Shown here: positions 32,501-39,680 of the stretch, one piece after another
How positions within the stretch are numbered: the first letter of the stretch is position 1
Layout of the letters: every line of letters begins with the position of its first letter
Source of the DNA: a virus
Virus record (IMG/VR): IMGVR_UViG_3300021197_002023
Span: 1 to 53,769 of that record
DNA: 53,769 nt
Strand: one strand, 5' to 3'
The notes under the pieces: model-generated
Told to the model about the DNA's origin: nothing
Database searches by the model: none
The model's input: the letters and a program-made list of their open reading frames with translations, nothing else
Made by a program: the position numbers and the translations under genes

Positions 32501-35437
32501 GACATAGCAAGAATTATTAGAGAAAATGACGATCTATCGACACAGATTCCGCCTTTGTTTTCTGATGGAAAAGGAATGCAGGCGCTACTATCGGGCTTGA
32601 AGTCTGATACTGCTGACTTCGCACTGCAAGAGGCGCTTGAGACACAGGCAGTAACAGCCGAATCTTCCCTCATGCAAGAAGTGAAACAACTTTTCAAGGC
32701 TCCAACTTTGATGGAACAAGTTGCAGGAGTGGGTAATGTATACGTAAAGGCAAATGAAAAATTTGCATATTATAAATTTAATGGAGCTTTCAATACGTGG
32801 ATGACGGCAGTATTTGATGAAGGCGGATCTCATGAAAATCAGTTGCCTAAATTAAATGTTCTTGATGGGGACCCAATACCCATGTCACATATTATAAGGA
32901 ATATATCAAACTCAATAAAGGCACCAATTAATCCGTTTGTTGCTGAGTTAAAAGCTGAATTGACGGAAGATGATTATGTTCATTTGACTTTTGGTCAACC
33001 ATACGATAGCGACGGTGATGGGTCTTTGGACTATAACGATTCATATTCGTTTGTTTTAAACAGCCAAAATGGAATCAATTTATCAATCTCTGGAAACCCA
33101 TCATTATTACCGCCGGATATGCTTGAGTATTTAAATAAAAACGATTTAGAGTCTAGTGGAAATTGTGAACAATCTCAGTTTTTGTCATACTTGATCCTAT
33201 CCAATCTTAATATGGATAATATAGATCAACCACTGGGATCCTCTGCTGACAAGCTAAAAGAGATGTTGGAGAGTCAAGTGTATGTAAGCGCCCTATCCTC
33301 TGGTCTCACTAATATGGGGAATATTGTTTCCAAGTCAAAGTTGTTAGAATCATATGACATCGAATTTTGGAACGCGGTTAGTGCAACATTGGCGGGACCG
33401 GCTTCTCTTGCAACTCTTACTTTTCTCCCGCCAATCGCTGCTGTTCTGGCAGCCCCCGGCGTTGCTTACAGCGCATATGAGGTATTGCAACTTCTCCTAC
33501 CAGAGTTAAAAAGGCAGCAACTAGAAAAAGTTAATTTAATATCATCTAATGCTCCTGACAGCAGTGGAAACATAAGAAGGACATTTATTGATTTTGATTT
33601 TGGAATAGAATTGGCAAAAGTTGAATATGATTTTTCTAAATACTATGACCCAAATTCTCCATTCATTGGAATGCCTCATTACGCAATGCTTGAAAGCGTT
33701 GTATCCAATATGATGCAATTATTTGTTGGCGAGGCTCTTGTGCGAGGAGTTTTCATATTGCCGTTTTTCCCGAAAGAGGTGTTTTTAAATGACGATATTG
33801 CAAACTTTGTTTTAGCGATATTTGACTCTTATCTGAACACAAAAGCTGGAGGTGCGGGTCCTAAAATCAGAACAACACTGATGAGAATGGTTTATGAAAA
33901 AACAGAATTTACACCCAATGAAAATTCATCTAAACCTTTAATGCCCGGAGAAACACAAGATATTGATGCGCTTGTTGCTGGCACCTTACAGCCTTTTGGT
34001 GGTAAAATATATGACGCTAGTTACGGAAGAGAATATGAAATCAATAGTTGGAAAGACTGTGCCCTGTACTTTATTAGGAAGAATATGGAGCGCCCCCTAT
34101 CCTATATAAAAGATAAGTTAACCAACACGACTCTTGGAGGGGAAAACCAGATGGATCAAGAAGTTAATCCATTCTTCCTGATGGTACAGAAAGGCATGAA
34201 AGAGGTGCATTCGTATTACGATATGACTTGGATGAACACGAAGCCGAACAATATTTCCAGTACCCTAGTCCAAAATGATATGATAGGTGTTACAAAGAAT
34301 GGAGCATTTGTCGTTCAATATTATTTCAGAATTGAAGATTTGTCACTCGGAGATGATCTTTATTACGAATACCTAGTTCAAAGAAAAAAAGTTATGATAT
34401 CTAATGTTGCCACTGGTTTAATCGATGGAGATGATTGGAGCCCACCCGGAAGCGAAGAGTATCTTGAAGACATATTCGATGATTTCAGTCCCGTCAGCGA
34501 AGGTGAAGACGGTGAGAATAATTTTGAGCCTTATCCATGGCCCGGTCAAAAACCAAATGATTTTGTCGGTGACCCCGGAGCCGAAGAGTTTTTGCTGATT
34601 TCAAACCCAGACCTTTCTCTAAAGAGTATATTAAATAGAGATTCCTTATATAGGCTTTGGCAGGCAATGAGTGTTTTAGATAACAATACTGCAAAGGGAA
34701 ACTATGCCATATCAAAAGATGACCAAGCAAAGACCTTTGCATCATTTTTTAAATCTATTAAGCTGGGGGTTAGACTTTGTTATGTAGTGGGCGACTCAAC
34801 TGAGGTTAATGTAGAGACTGGCGTACCAATAATAGATGAGGGGGATGTTGTCAAAAGGCAAGACGTAAAAGATTTTACACAAAATATAATTGATTTATTA
34901 CAGGAAGACAAACAAGGAAGCGGAAACCTTAGTACATATCAGCAATATGAAAAAATGTTGCTAATTGAGGAAAAACATATCGCTGGAACCGACACTAGCG
35001 TTATCCTTCCCTTAATTGAAAAAGAAGTTGACATAACTAATCATGATATTTTTCAAAATCCTGTTAGTAGTTTTAGTCCCGGAGAAACAGGCGATGAGCT
35101 TAGTGCGGTCATCACAGATCCAGAAATTGCTAGTAAGCTTAATAGTCTTGTGGTAGATATGTTTTCTGGAATAGAGGGTAGAACTCTTTTTAAATATTGT
35201 CTCCCTATCCCAAAGTTGGCTACAATGTTGTTTATGTATAATGCTATTGGATTATCAACTGACGACAATATCAATAATGCATTCGATAGCACTAAAGAAA
35301 TTATAAAACAAAACTTCGAATCTATTTATGATATTAAGGGACCAGAAGCATATAAGTACCAGCCTCAATACATCAAAGACCGGGGCGGTCCTCGCGGAAT
35401 CGCTGCATCTGCCTCAGAACAAACAGATGAAGAATAA
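26537..35437 (+). CDS. Giant virion/baseplate protein, 2966 residues
   Basis: An uninterrupted frame between the spike genes and gp25, so almost certainly a baseplate or tail component; I recognise no whole-length family. Visible pieces: an SH3-like segment at about 1164-1226 (YRLKKEPGKDAQNIGYLDDG); two EF-hand-like loops, D1094-N1105 (DLSGNGEIDFQN) and D2157-D2168 (DSDGDGSLDYND), the latter with all canonical calcium positions; and two long hydrophobic helices at 1784-1817 and 2283-2318, rich in Leu and Ala, that could be membrane-active or buried. The first 1000 residues are rich in Tyr, Ser, Pro and Gly, like beta-structured fibre proteins. Its size is far beyond the hub proteins of T4. 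A role as hub scaffold or tape-like element is inference. Confidence 0.8.
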   Translation: MTKIDPNLLAPKKVEIKKPLGGDGKLAENLMDDPPLDTTDLPFYFKLKPVDAPIKVKSSVVLPLPIYSSDALHKIKLSPAGGYSQHDDKPLSFEYIYNNFDPEDFAQLLVTSGVLSKAIRYALLYNYFGYPIANYSDGEGNYEMDNTGFAKYNNLAKRCLGTDQALLAQLHAPEGIIWSQENYETSLTQYLTDYVQGFYQFGEIGSLPSFNSSAWNQGTDETSSIEYFSPIKFSEAKEIIGEFPGYSLDSELSYEQPPSFSGLYNSLHGMAFPNEPSYVEPIGIDAQYAGISAYLGTALGDQPGNDYVDLRGSALNSLAFNPSWGAHTNNVHKTYARAWMPSDVLRGLGYFASTLDAFSNPDVDGIPDPHITLYGAGNSELTVDNSLWGQLTYSNFTKSGVGPFPFEKKAEHSIEFNSLAYVTGHPQSLPSMPLTEGPQLGGTIYHSFWNIQADQFKGWYHNLESYIKEPEDGFSPFWKNNWQSSNIVSMYKLVPAGLNTNAELNKYRNDPAKTLNVIWPKIWDYIERVAPRKMYQSEHITYGENIPGSDQGSKFNKSDIITSPYGSGPSSDYVAYDWTPKFRIGHQMTPTKAGVGQSPFGNPSVYDGPVPSSEQGGELGFTHVIGDSGDRGYHLIYAQDTIQDGLSQQYNQTGTQQRFRNKLSLNFKTDFHRGFFWDSKYDKSFGSTKGKFIDISYDQPIIQQGLFAEPPIPVISYKFSVDYSHAAALDVGFTPDNGSVSTPNPWEDELDYSYYLSTKMLTYLYLKAPAGFDSELPSVVPGTGFGKSAGHATSMLENVIKSSYKGSVMLPTSYGEEQFGQYLESSDFQEYLIPNYIFETYNEDDLGDLNDYVDSSHPAFTVTNKSNFALPVWYYQENTSWDPRDIEWSKISDSQKKIEQLEEAGTLEKYSGIENLTNYGLPSWVRSIRIYPCPDKQITATNPNAYGVSGIGWDVNVVPPQLPTDKDSEGQTVSGDGYGYYQYNDIKDVASAALKINLEPISNKCLDDQATEMNLNASLVMYKHVDVRYVVELDIDERELILTMAGQGVFQLDGTIDQYEDIGISLKDIIDKTFGNVSSEDIKEELDSGNYDFDLSGNGEIDFQNLPGAGIFPPSEVDEICALFAEPELLQKTFDIMEQNPANIADNDPWKCTSYLCLKEIGQPTYRLKKEPGKDAQNIGYLDDGTIVKVTKEWAIGKGEYHKVLIVDNSSPYFMEEGYIPPELLKPLFPNTQQNSKIFFNQIFDNLSLAESPKLEMSEMAKALIPNWWKMEEPYYHREDMEYWANVELPYDCVVDDQDLEAKKQEAVILGIEQLFNYYNVLYTDDDIKTLANTYLAARAEECYIDSRPGAPIKVLVKVGAIYLNAFPNQVKKLQDLKSSSAKILSLDSRHYQTHLQHAIFSLNKIYLDIFSSKFSVPGLDLEAEAQRLSYIPVGLKKMLAVNGYNTGDGDRQDIINLGFDENYALTFVSIIEDAGPSSSPDSTEEKLVTIGFDLYKNSEPFNFPNTMSLFFHHRELKNPVLKWQDVVEKWMISPTYEIVSKDEAGPLNLPSNSCGLKYFDLPPLTEIMMGIGEKIDLGLDLHPRYDLGAFQFNLLQFFPPCPKPAPGKGSPFYKMLSEIDGQTVDFSQMDFMEALEEESSRVQQYVGDWLASGAALRDIRGKIFDLDDLYLYVLNYITPEALYSKICKCFIDLMGIEGIPIPNLEISASGGSGGLNLDPNTLKNNPKNIYSGEGAKFNTNFVDKDGKLKNKDSFMETLAAEDLFCSFCFNIPSIFFRLPTTNLLDFLISALKAILEFALAQILLELIMALLDALLTCPEINCPSSQGGIKDYGAQSLAELAPNGVETYRECGIPIDGVNVTNESVSSMLEECSNSLTTSEVLGLLDGSATKETLKVIERVITKYPNISSQINTTAQLTTIFSCVGNKVGPDTLGDLGFEVTTLVNDKNLCQELIQTNEQAILDKCGNIPDALSMASKVLNPDFSKYADIARIIRENDDLSTQIPPLFSDGKGMQALLSGLKSDTADFALQEALETQAVTAESSLMQEVKQLFKAPTLMEQVAGVGNVYVKANEKFAYYKFNGAFNTWMTAVFDEGGSHENQLPKLNVLDGDPIPMSHIIRNISNSIKAPINPFVAELKAELTEDDYVHLTFGQPYDSDGDGSLDYNDSYSFVLNSQNGINLSISGNPSLLPPDMLEYLNKNDLESSGNCEQSQFLSYLILSNLNMDNIDQPLGSSADKLKEMLESQVYVSALSSGLTNMGNIVSKSKLLESYDIEFWNAVSATLAGPASLATLTFLPPIAAVLAAPGVAYSAYEVLQLLLPELKRQQLEKVNLISSNAPDSSGNIRRTFIDFDFGIELAKVEYDFSKYYDPNSPFIGMPHYAMLESVVSNMMQLFVGEALVRGVFILPFFPKEVFLNDDIANFVLAIFDSYLNTKAGGAGPKIRTTLMRMVYEKTEFTPNENSSKPLMPGETQDIDALVAGTLQPFGGKIYDASYGREYEINSWKDCALYFIRKNMERPLSYIKDKLTNTTLGGENQMDQEVNPFFLMVQKGMKEVHSYYDMTWMNTKPNNISSTLVQNDMIGVTKNGAFVVQYYFRIEDLSLGDDLYYEYLVQRKKVMISNVATGLIDGDDWSPPGSEEYLEDIFDDFSPVSEGEDGENNFEPYPWPGQKPNDFVGDPGAEEFLLISNPDLSLKSILNRDSLYRLWQAMSVLDNNTAKGNYAISKDDQAKTFASFFKSIKLGVRLCYVVGDSTEVNVETGVPIIDEGDVVKRQDVKDFTQNIIDLLQEDKQGSGNLSTYQQYEKMLLIEEKHIAGTDTSVILPLIEKEVDITNHDIFQNPVSSFSPGETGDELSAVITDPEIASKLNSLVVDMFSGIEGRTLFKYCLPIPKLATMLFMYNAIGLSTDDNINNAFDSTKEIIKQNFESIYDIKGPEAYKYQPQYIKDRGGPRGIAASASEQTDEE

Positions 35438-35440
35438 ATA
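35433..35440 (+). promoter_or_regulatory. Late-promoter-like octamer before gp25
   Basis: AATAAATA, one base from the T4 late consensus, overlaps the stop codon of the giant gene and ends 18 bases before the gp25 ATG. Same spacing as the octamer at 26512. Confidence 0.3.
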
Positions 35441-35458
35441 TAAAAGGGCGAATTTAAG

Positions 35459-35854
35459 ATGACAAAGTATTCTCCAAAATTACCATTAGCTCCAGCAGAA
35501 GATGACACGCATCTAATGCTAAAAACAATCAAAGAAGTTGTAAAACAAAATATGAAAATGGTCATCCTGACTAATCCCGGTGAAAGAATTATGATGCCAA
35601 ATTTTGGTGTGGGAATACAGCAATATCTTTTTGAGAATGTAAACCCGGTTATGTTAGAATCAGCAAAGCAACGCATTGAAGCGCAGGTGGAAAGATTTCT
35701 ACCATATGTTATTTTGCAGAGTGTTGTATTGAACACTAATAATGACAACCCACAACTTTCAAGCAACACTGTTTATGTGAGCATTACATACTCCATACCT
35801 TCATTAAATACGTCGGACATACTAGTTTTGAATTTAGATCAGTCAGAATTTTAG
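35459..35854 (+). CDS. gp25: gp25-like baseplate wedge protein
   Basis: A 131-residue protein of the T4 gp25/GPW family, the conserved baseplate protein that nucleates sheath assembly. The core NPGERIMMPNFGVGIQQYLFE (written here in two parts: NPGERIMMPNFG and VGIQQYLFE) is the family hallmark, followed by a helix and strands ending in a beta hairpin. Length is standard. It precedes gp6, as in many contractile-tail systems. A 61-base gap separates it from gp6. Confidence 0.92.
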   Translation: MTKYSPKLPLAPAEDDTHLMLKTIKEVVKQNMKMVILTNPGERIMMPNFGVGIQQYLFENVNPVMLESAKQRIEAQVERFLPYVILQSVVLNTNNDNPQLSSNTVYVSITYSIPSLNTSDILVLNLDQSEF

Positions 35855-35915
35855 CATTTTGCAAAAGATAATACTGACTTAAAACTATTTAATAAAAACA
35901 GGGGAGATTTAAGCT

Positions 35916-37751
35916 GTGCCTAATAATAAAAAAAGAAAAATACCAATCAATTATACAAGCAGAGAATTCAACTCCATCAAAACTGATCTGGTAAATTATG
36001 CAAAAAGATATTACCCAGATACTTTTCAAGACTATAATGAGGCTTCTTTCGGATCTTTAATGTTAGATTCAGTAGCCTATGTGGGAGATATTTTATCGTT
36101 TTACTTAGACTATCAAGTAAATGAGTCCTTTTTGGACACTGCCAACAATTATGAGAATGTTTTAAAGTTGGCAAAACAATTAGGGTATAAAAAAACAGGC
36201 ATCCCAGTTTCAACAGGTCCAGTTGCCCTTTACGTAATCATACCTGCCGCAACAGTTGGGGATGACATATCATTTCAGCCAGATTACTCATATGCCCCAG
36301 TCTTAAGAAGGGGTGCGATTTTCTCAACCATTTCGGGTGTTCCATTTACTTTGGTAGAAGATGTTAATTTTAATAGCACTTCTTCGGAAGCTGTTGTTGC
36401 AGAAGTAGATCCAACCACTTCAAACCCATTGAGTTATGCCATAAAAGCCTACGGGCAGGTAATTTCTGGAGAGGTCTTTAAACAAAATTTCACCATCGGA
36501 GAGTACGAAAGATTCCCCAGAATTTCCCTAGCAGGAAACAGTGTAGTAGGAGTGACATCTGTTGTCGACTCAGACGGGAATAAATTTTATGAAGTGGATC
36601 ACCTCTCACAAGACACAGTTTATATTCCAGTTAGGAATAACAATATAGATTTATCAAGCCAAGTTCAAGATACGGAACCTGTTTTTATAATGAAACAGCT
36701 TTCTGTTCCAAGAAGATTCATAACTGTACATGAGGGTGGGAAAACATTTCTACAATTTGGGTTTGGATCTGAGGATAATTTGAATTCTGAAGTTGTTACT
36801 GATCCATCTCGGGTAGGCATAAACATGCATGGCAGAGACTATATACAAGATGTCTCTTTTGATCCGACTAATCTTATAACAACGGACAAATTAGGTCTTG
36901 CGCCATCTAATACGACTTTGACTGTCACTTACAGGCAAAATAGCGCACAGAATGTCAATATTTCAGCAAAAACTCTTACAAATATAACAAACCAATCATT
37001 TGATTTCTCTAATATTGGATCTTTAAACAGCGCAAAAGTTAAATCTGTCATTGCATCTTTGGAGTTTGAAAACGAAGATCCAATTGTTGGAAGTACGCGA
37101 GAGGATTCATCTGAAGAAATAAAATATAAAGCATATGGAATGTTTTCATCTCAAAACAGGGCAGTAACTCAACAGGACTATATGTCATTAATATACAATA
37201 TGCCTGCAAAATTTGGATCAGTTAAGAGAGCGGCTATTTTACAAGACAAAAATTCATTCAAAAGAAACTTAAATGTGTATGTTGTTTGTGAGGATGAATT
37301 CGGAAAATTAACGGCATCTAACTCAGCTATAAAAAATAATATTAAAACTTGGCTATCAACAAACAAGATGATCAATGATACAATAGATATTCTGGATGCG
37401 AAGATAGTTAATTTAGGATTGCAATTTAGTATAATTACAGACACAAACGTAGATGCTTATGAGATACTAAACGAGGCTACAAAAAGCTTGCAACAATATT
37501 TTAGAGATTCATCCTTAAACATCGGCGAGTCAATTAGGTATGGAGATATTTTGAGAGTGTTGAAGAACATAGATGGGCTTTTAGATGTTGTTCAGTTGAG
37601 AGTTGTTAGAAAAACGGGAGCTTCATATTCAACAGCGATATTTAATATAGATCAAATGACAACGGCAGACGGAAGAATAGTAGTAGCGCCATCGGATGTA
37701 ATATTCGAAGTAAAATTTCCAGAAGTAGACATAACAGGGACAATTGCATAA
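35916..37751 (+). CDS. gp6: gp6-like baseplate wedge protein
   Basis: A 611-residue protein matching the gp6/J-type wedge family that forms the iris-like inner ring of contractile baseplates. The N terminus has the characteristic NYTSREFNSIK and FGSLMLDSVAYVGDILSFY blocks known from T4-like marine phages, and QNRAVTQQDYMSLIYNMP marks the central conserved segment of the family. GTG start with GGGGAGA nine bases upstream. T4 gp6 is 660 residues. The stop shares a base with the next ATG (TAATG). Confidence 0.92.
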   Translation: MPNNKKRKIPINYTSREFNSIKTDLVNYAKRYYPDTFQDYNEASFGSLMLDSVAYVGDILSFYLDYQVNESFLDTANNYENVLKLAKQLGYKKTGIPVSTGPVALYVIIPAATVGDDISFQPDYSYAPVLRRGAIFSTISGVPFTLVEDVNFNSTSSEAVVAEVDPTTSNPLSYAIKAYGQVISGEVFKQNFTIGEYERFPRISLAGNSVVGVTSVVDSDGNKFYEVDHLSQDTVYIPVRNNNIDLSSQVQDTEPVFIMKQLSVPRRFITVHEGGKTFLQFGFGSEDNLNSEVVTDPSRVGINMHGRDYIQDVSFDPTNLITTDKLGLAPSNTTLTVTYRQNSAQNVNISAKTLTNITNQSFDFSNIGSLNSAKVKSVIASLEFENEDPIVGSTREDSSEEIKYKAYGMFSSQNRAVTQQDYMSLIYNMPAKFGSVKRAAILQDKNSFKRNLNVYVVCEDEFGKLTASNSAIKNNIKTWLSTNKMINDTIDILDAKIVNLGLQFSIITDTNVDAYEILNEATKSLQQYFRDSSLNIGESIRYGDILRVLKNIDGLLDVVQLRVVRKTGASYSTAIFNIDQMTTADGRIVVAPSDVIFEVKFPEVDITGTIA

Positions 37752-39673
37752 TGGCTATTAAAAGATACATTGCAACATCAGACAACACGATCACGAATGC
37801 ATTTCAAATGGATCTTTCTACGAGAGGCACAGGATCTAATATGGGCGCAGCAGACACACTAGAAGCATTTTATATTTATGGTCAAGTAAGCTCTTCTGCT
37901 GGAACAACTGCTGAAAAATCAAGGATTCTTGTTCAATTTGATATCGACAAAATGAATCAAGATAGAACTAACGGATTGATTCCTGCTAGTGGTAATGTCG
38001 CTTGGTATTTAAACCTTTACAATGCCCCCCACTCATTTACTCTTCCCAAAGATTTTAAGATGGTTATTAAAGTTTCTTCTGGTTCTTGGCAAGAAGGGCA
38101 TGGCTTGGATATGGATAACTATACAAACCAAACCTACGAAGGGACAGGATCTAACTGGGTAAGAAAAGGCGCATCCGGAGATGGTAATTCAACTTGGCTA
38201 ACTGAAGGTGGTGATTTCGCAGAAAGCCTACTATCTCCAGTCTATACTGCTTCATTTACTGACGGAACAGAAGATTTGTCTGTTGACATTAGCGACATTG
38301 TTGAAGATTGGATGACTGGTGGAGTGACAGCTTCTACTCATGGTCTAGTTGATAACGCTGCCTCCCCTACAAATACAGATGATATTACTTTTACTCTCAT
38401 AGACTCCCAAGGAACAACTGTTGTATTTAGGCTGGATAAGGATGTCACAACCGCAGGAGAAGTCATAGGCACCTCTGGATTGGCGAACGCCGCCGCGATC
38501 ACAACTAAGATCATAGAATCAATAAATAATGTAACTCAGTTGAGAATAACGGCCGCTTCTTCTGACGCTGGAACAAATATATTTACTATAACTATGGATG
38601 ACATAGGGTTGGCGGGAAATAAAATTGGTGGTCCCGGAGATTTTGAAGATTCGGGCTCTAACAAAACTGGAACACAGTGGATCACAACTGAAAATGACAA
38701 TTTTGTAAATGGGACAGGTATACCAAACTACGGACTAGGGGTGTTCTTATCTTCTAGTTATGAGACTGGATCTCACTCATACTATACCAAAAAGTTCTTT
38801 GCTAGATCAAGTGAATACTTCTTCCTTAAGCCAAACCTAGAAGCTCGATGGGACTCTTCTGAAAAAGACAACGCTGTTAATTTTGCAATGAGTAGTTCTT
38901 TAGCAACCGGAGAGGACAATTTAAACACCCTCTATTTGTACAATTATGTTCGAGGGAAATTGCAAAACATCCCGAATAACGCATCTCACGCGAACACAGG
39001 CGTTAAAATGATGGTAAGCCTATACTCTAACTCGGCAGGTAATTTATACGATAAGTTGCCTCTCCCAAAGGGTGGAGGTGTTGTTACAACGGGTCACTTA
39101 AATGTGACAGGCGGCATTATCTCAACAGGAGTTTACACCGCTTCATTAGCGATGAGCCACTCTTTAGACTCAGTATACGCTGCATGGCATTATGACGATG
39201 TTGTCACTTATCATACTGGCTCTGAAATTGCTGTCAACACTTTGAATGCATCCAATTTCAACCCCGATCCAGATTATGTAACAACCATTGATAATTTAAA
39301 ATCTGTTTATTCTAGAGAGGAGGATGCTAGATTTAGATTGTTTATTAGGTCTAAAAATTGGAATCCAAATAATTACACTACAATGCAATCAACTATTCCT
39401 AGCGAGGCTGTGGAAGACGCATATTTCAGTTTATATAGAATTGTGGATGATTATGAAATAATTTCTTATGGCACTGGTTCTGCGACGTCTCCCCAAGGTG
39501 ATGGCACAGCAGGCTCATATACGAGATTATCTTACGATATTTCTGGGAATTATTTTGATTTAGATATGAGTTTGTTACAGGCTGGCTATGAATATGGATT
39601 AAAGTTTGCTTACTATTCAAATGGATCTTACAGAGAGCAGAAAGAAGTGTTTAAATTTAAAGTAGAGGAATAG
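37751..39673 (+). CDS. Virion protein with DNRLRE-like domain and an inserted module
   Basis: A 640-residue protein coupled to gp6 by TAATG. Residues 30-190 and 322-360 together resemble a DNRLRE-type jelly roll (ADTLEAFYIYG, SRILVQFDI, DISDIVEDWMTGG, GIPNYGLGVFL). Between them, residues 192-321 form a separate beta module (DITFTLIDSQGTTVVFRLD to NDNFVNGT) also seen in the next gene. The rest is Ser/Thr/Gly-rich beta structure. Position after gp6 suggests a wedge or peripheral baseplate protein, perhaps the place of gp8. No enzyme motif seen. Confidence 0.75.
   Translation: MAIKRYIATSDNTITNAFQMDLSTRGTGSNMGAADTLEAFYIYGQVSSSAGTTAEKSRILVQFDIDKMNQDRTNGLIPASGNVAWYLNLYNAPHSFTLPKDFKMVIKVSSGSWQEGHGLDMDNYTNQTYEGTGSNWVRKGASGDGNSTWLTEGGDFAESLLSPVYTASFTDGTEDLSVDISDIVEDWMTGGVTASTHGLVDNAASPTNTDDITFTLIDSQGTTVVFRLDKDVTTAGEVIGTSGLANAAAITTKIIESINNVTQLRITAASSDAGTNIFTITMDDIGLAGNKIGGPGDFEDSGSNKTGTQWITTENDNFVNGTGIPNYGLGVFLSSSYETGSHSYYTKKFFARSSEYFFLKPNLEARWDSSEKDNAVNFAMSSSLATGEDNLNTLYLYNYVRGKLQNIPNNASHANTGVKMMVSLYSNSAGNLYDKLPLPKGGGVVTTGHLNVTGGIISTGVYTASLAMSHSLDSVYAAWHYDDVVTYHTGSEIAVNTLNASNFNPDPDYVTTIDNLKSVYSREEDARFRLFIRSKNWNPNNYTTMQSTIPSEAVEDAYFSLYRIVDDYEIISYGTGSATSPQGDGTAGSYTRLSYDISGNYFDLDMSLLQAGYEYGLKFAYYSNGSYREQKEVFKFKVEE
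38324..38713 (+). repeat. Inserted beta module, copy A
   Basis: Codes for residues 192-321 of the 640-residue protein: D-x-I-T-F-T-L strands, GTTVVFRLD, AITTKIIESIN helix, LRITAASSD, TITMDDIGLAGNKIGG and a closing FVNGT. This pattern recurs as copy B at 44832-45302. Boundaries are estimated from where the flanking domain resumes. Confidence 0.5.
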
Positions 39674-39680
39674 TGCCAGT

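Noticed and set aside
32080-32697. Antisense open frame of 205 codons opposite the 2966-residue gene
   Set aside because: Low-complexity Ser-rich product, no start signal, and full overlap with a clear structural gene.
35841-35879. Hairpin AGTCAG/CTGACT around TTTTGCAAAA after gp25, possible terminator
   Set aside because: The outer stem is only six pairs with a large loop, the inner palindrome is short, and no T run follows.
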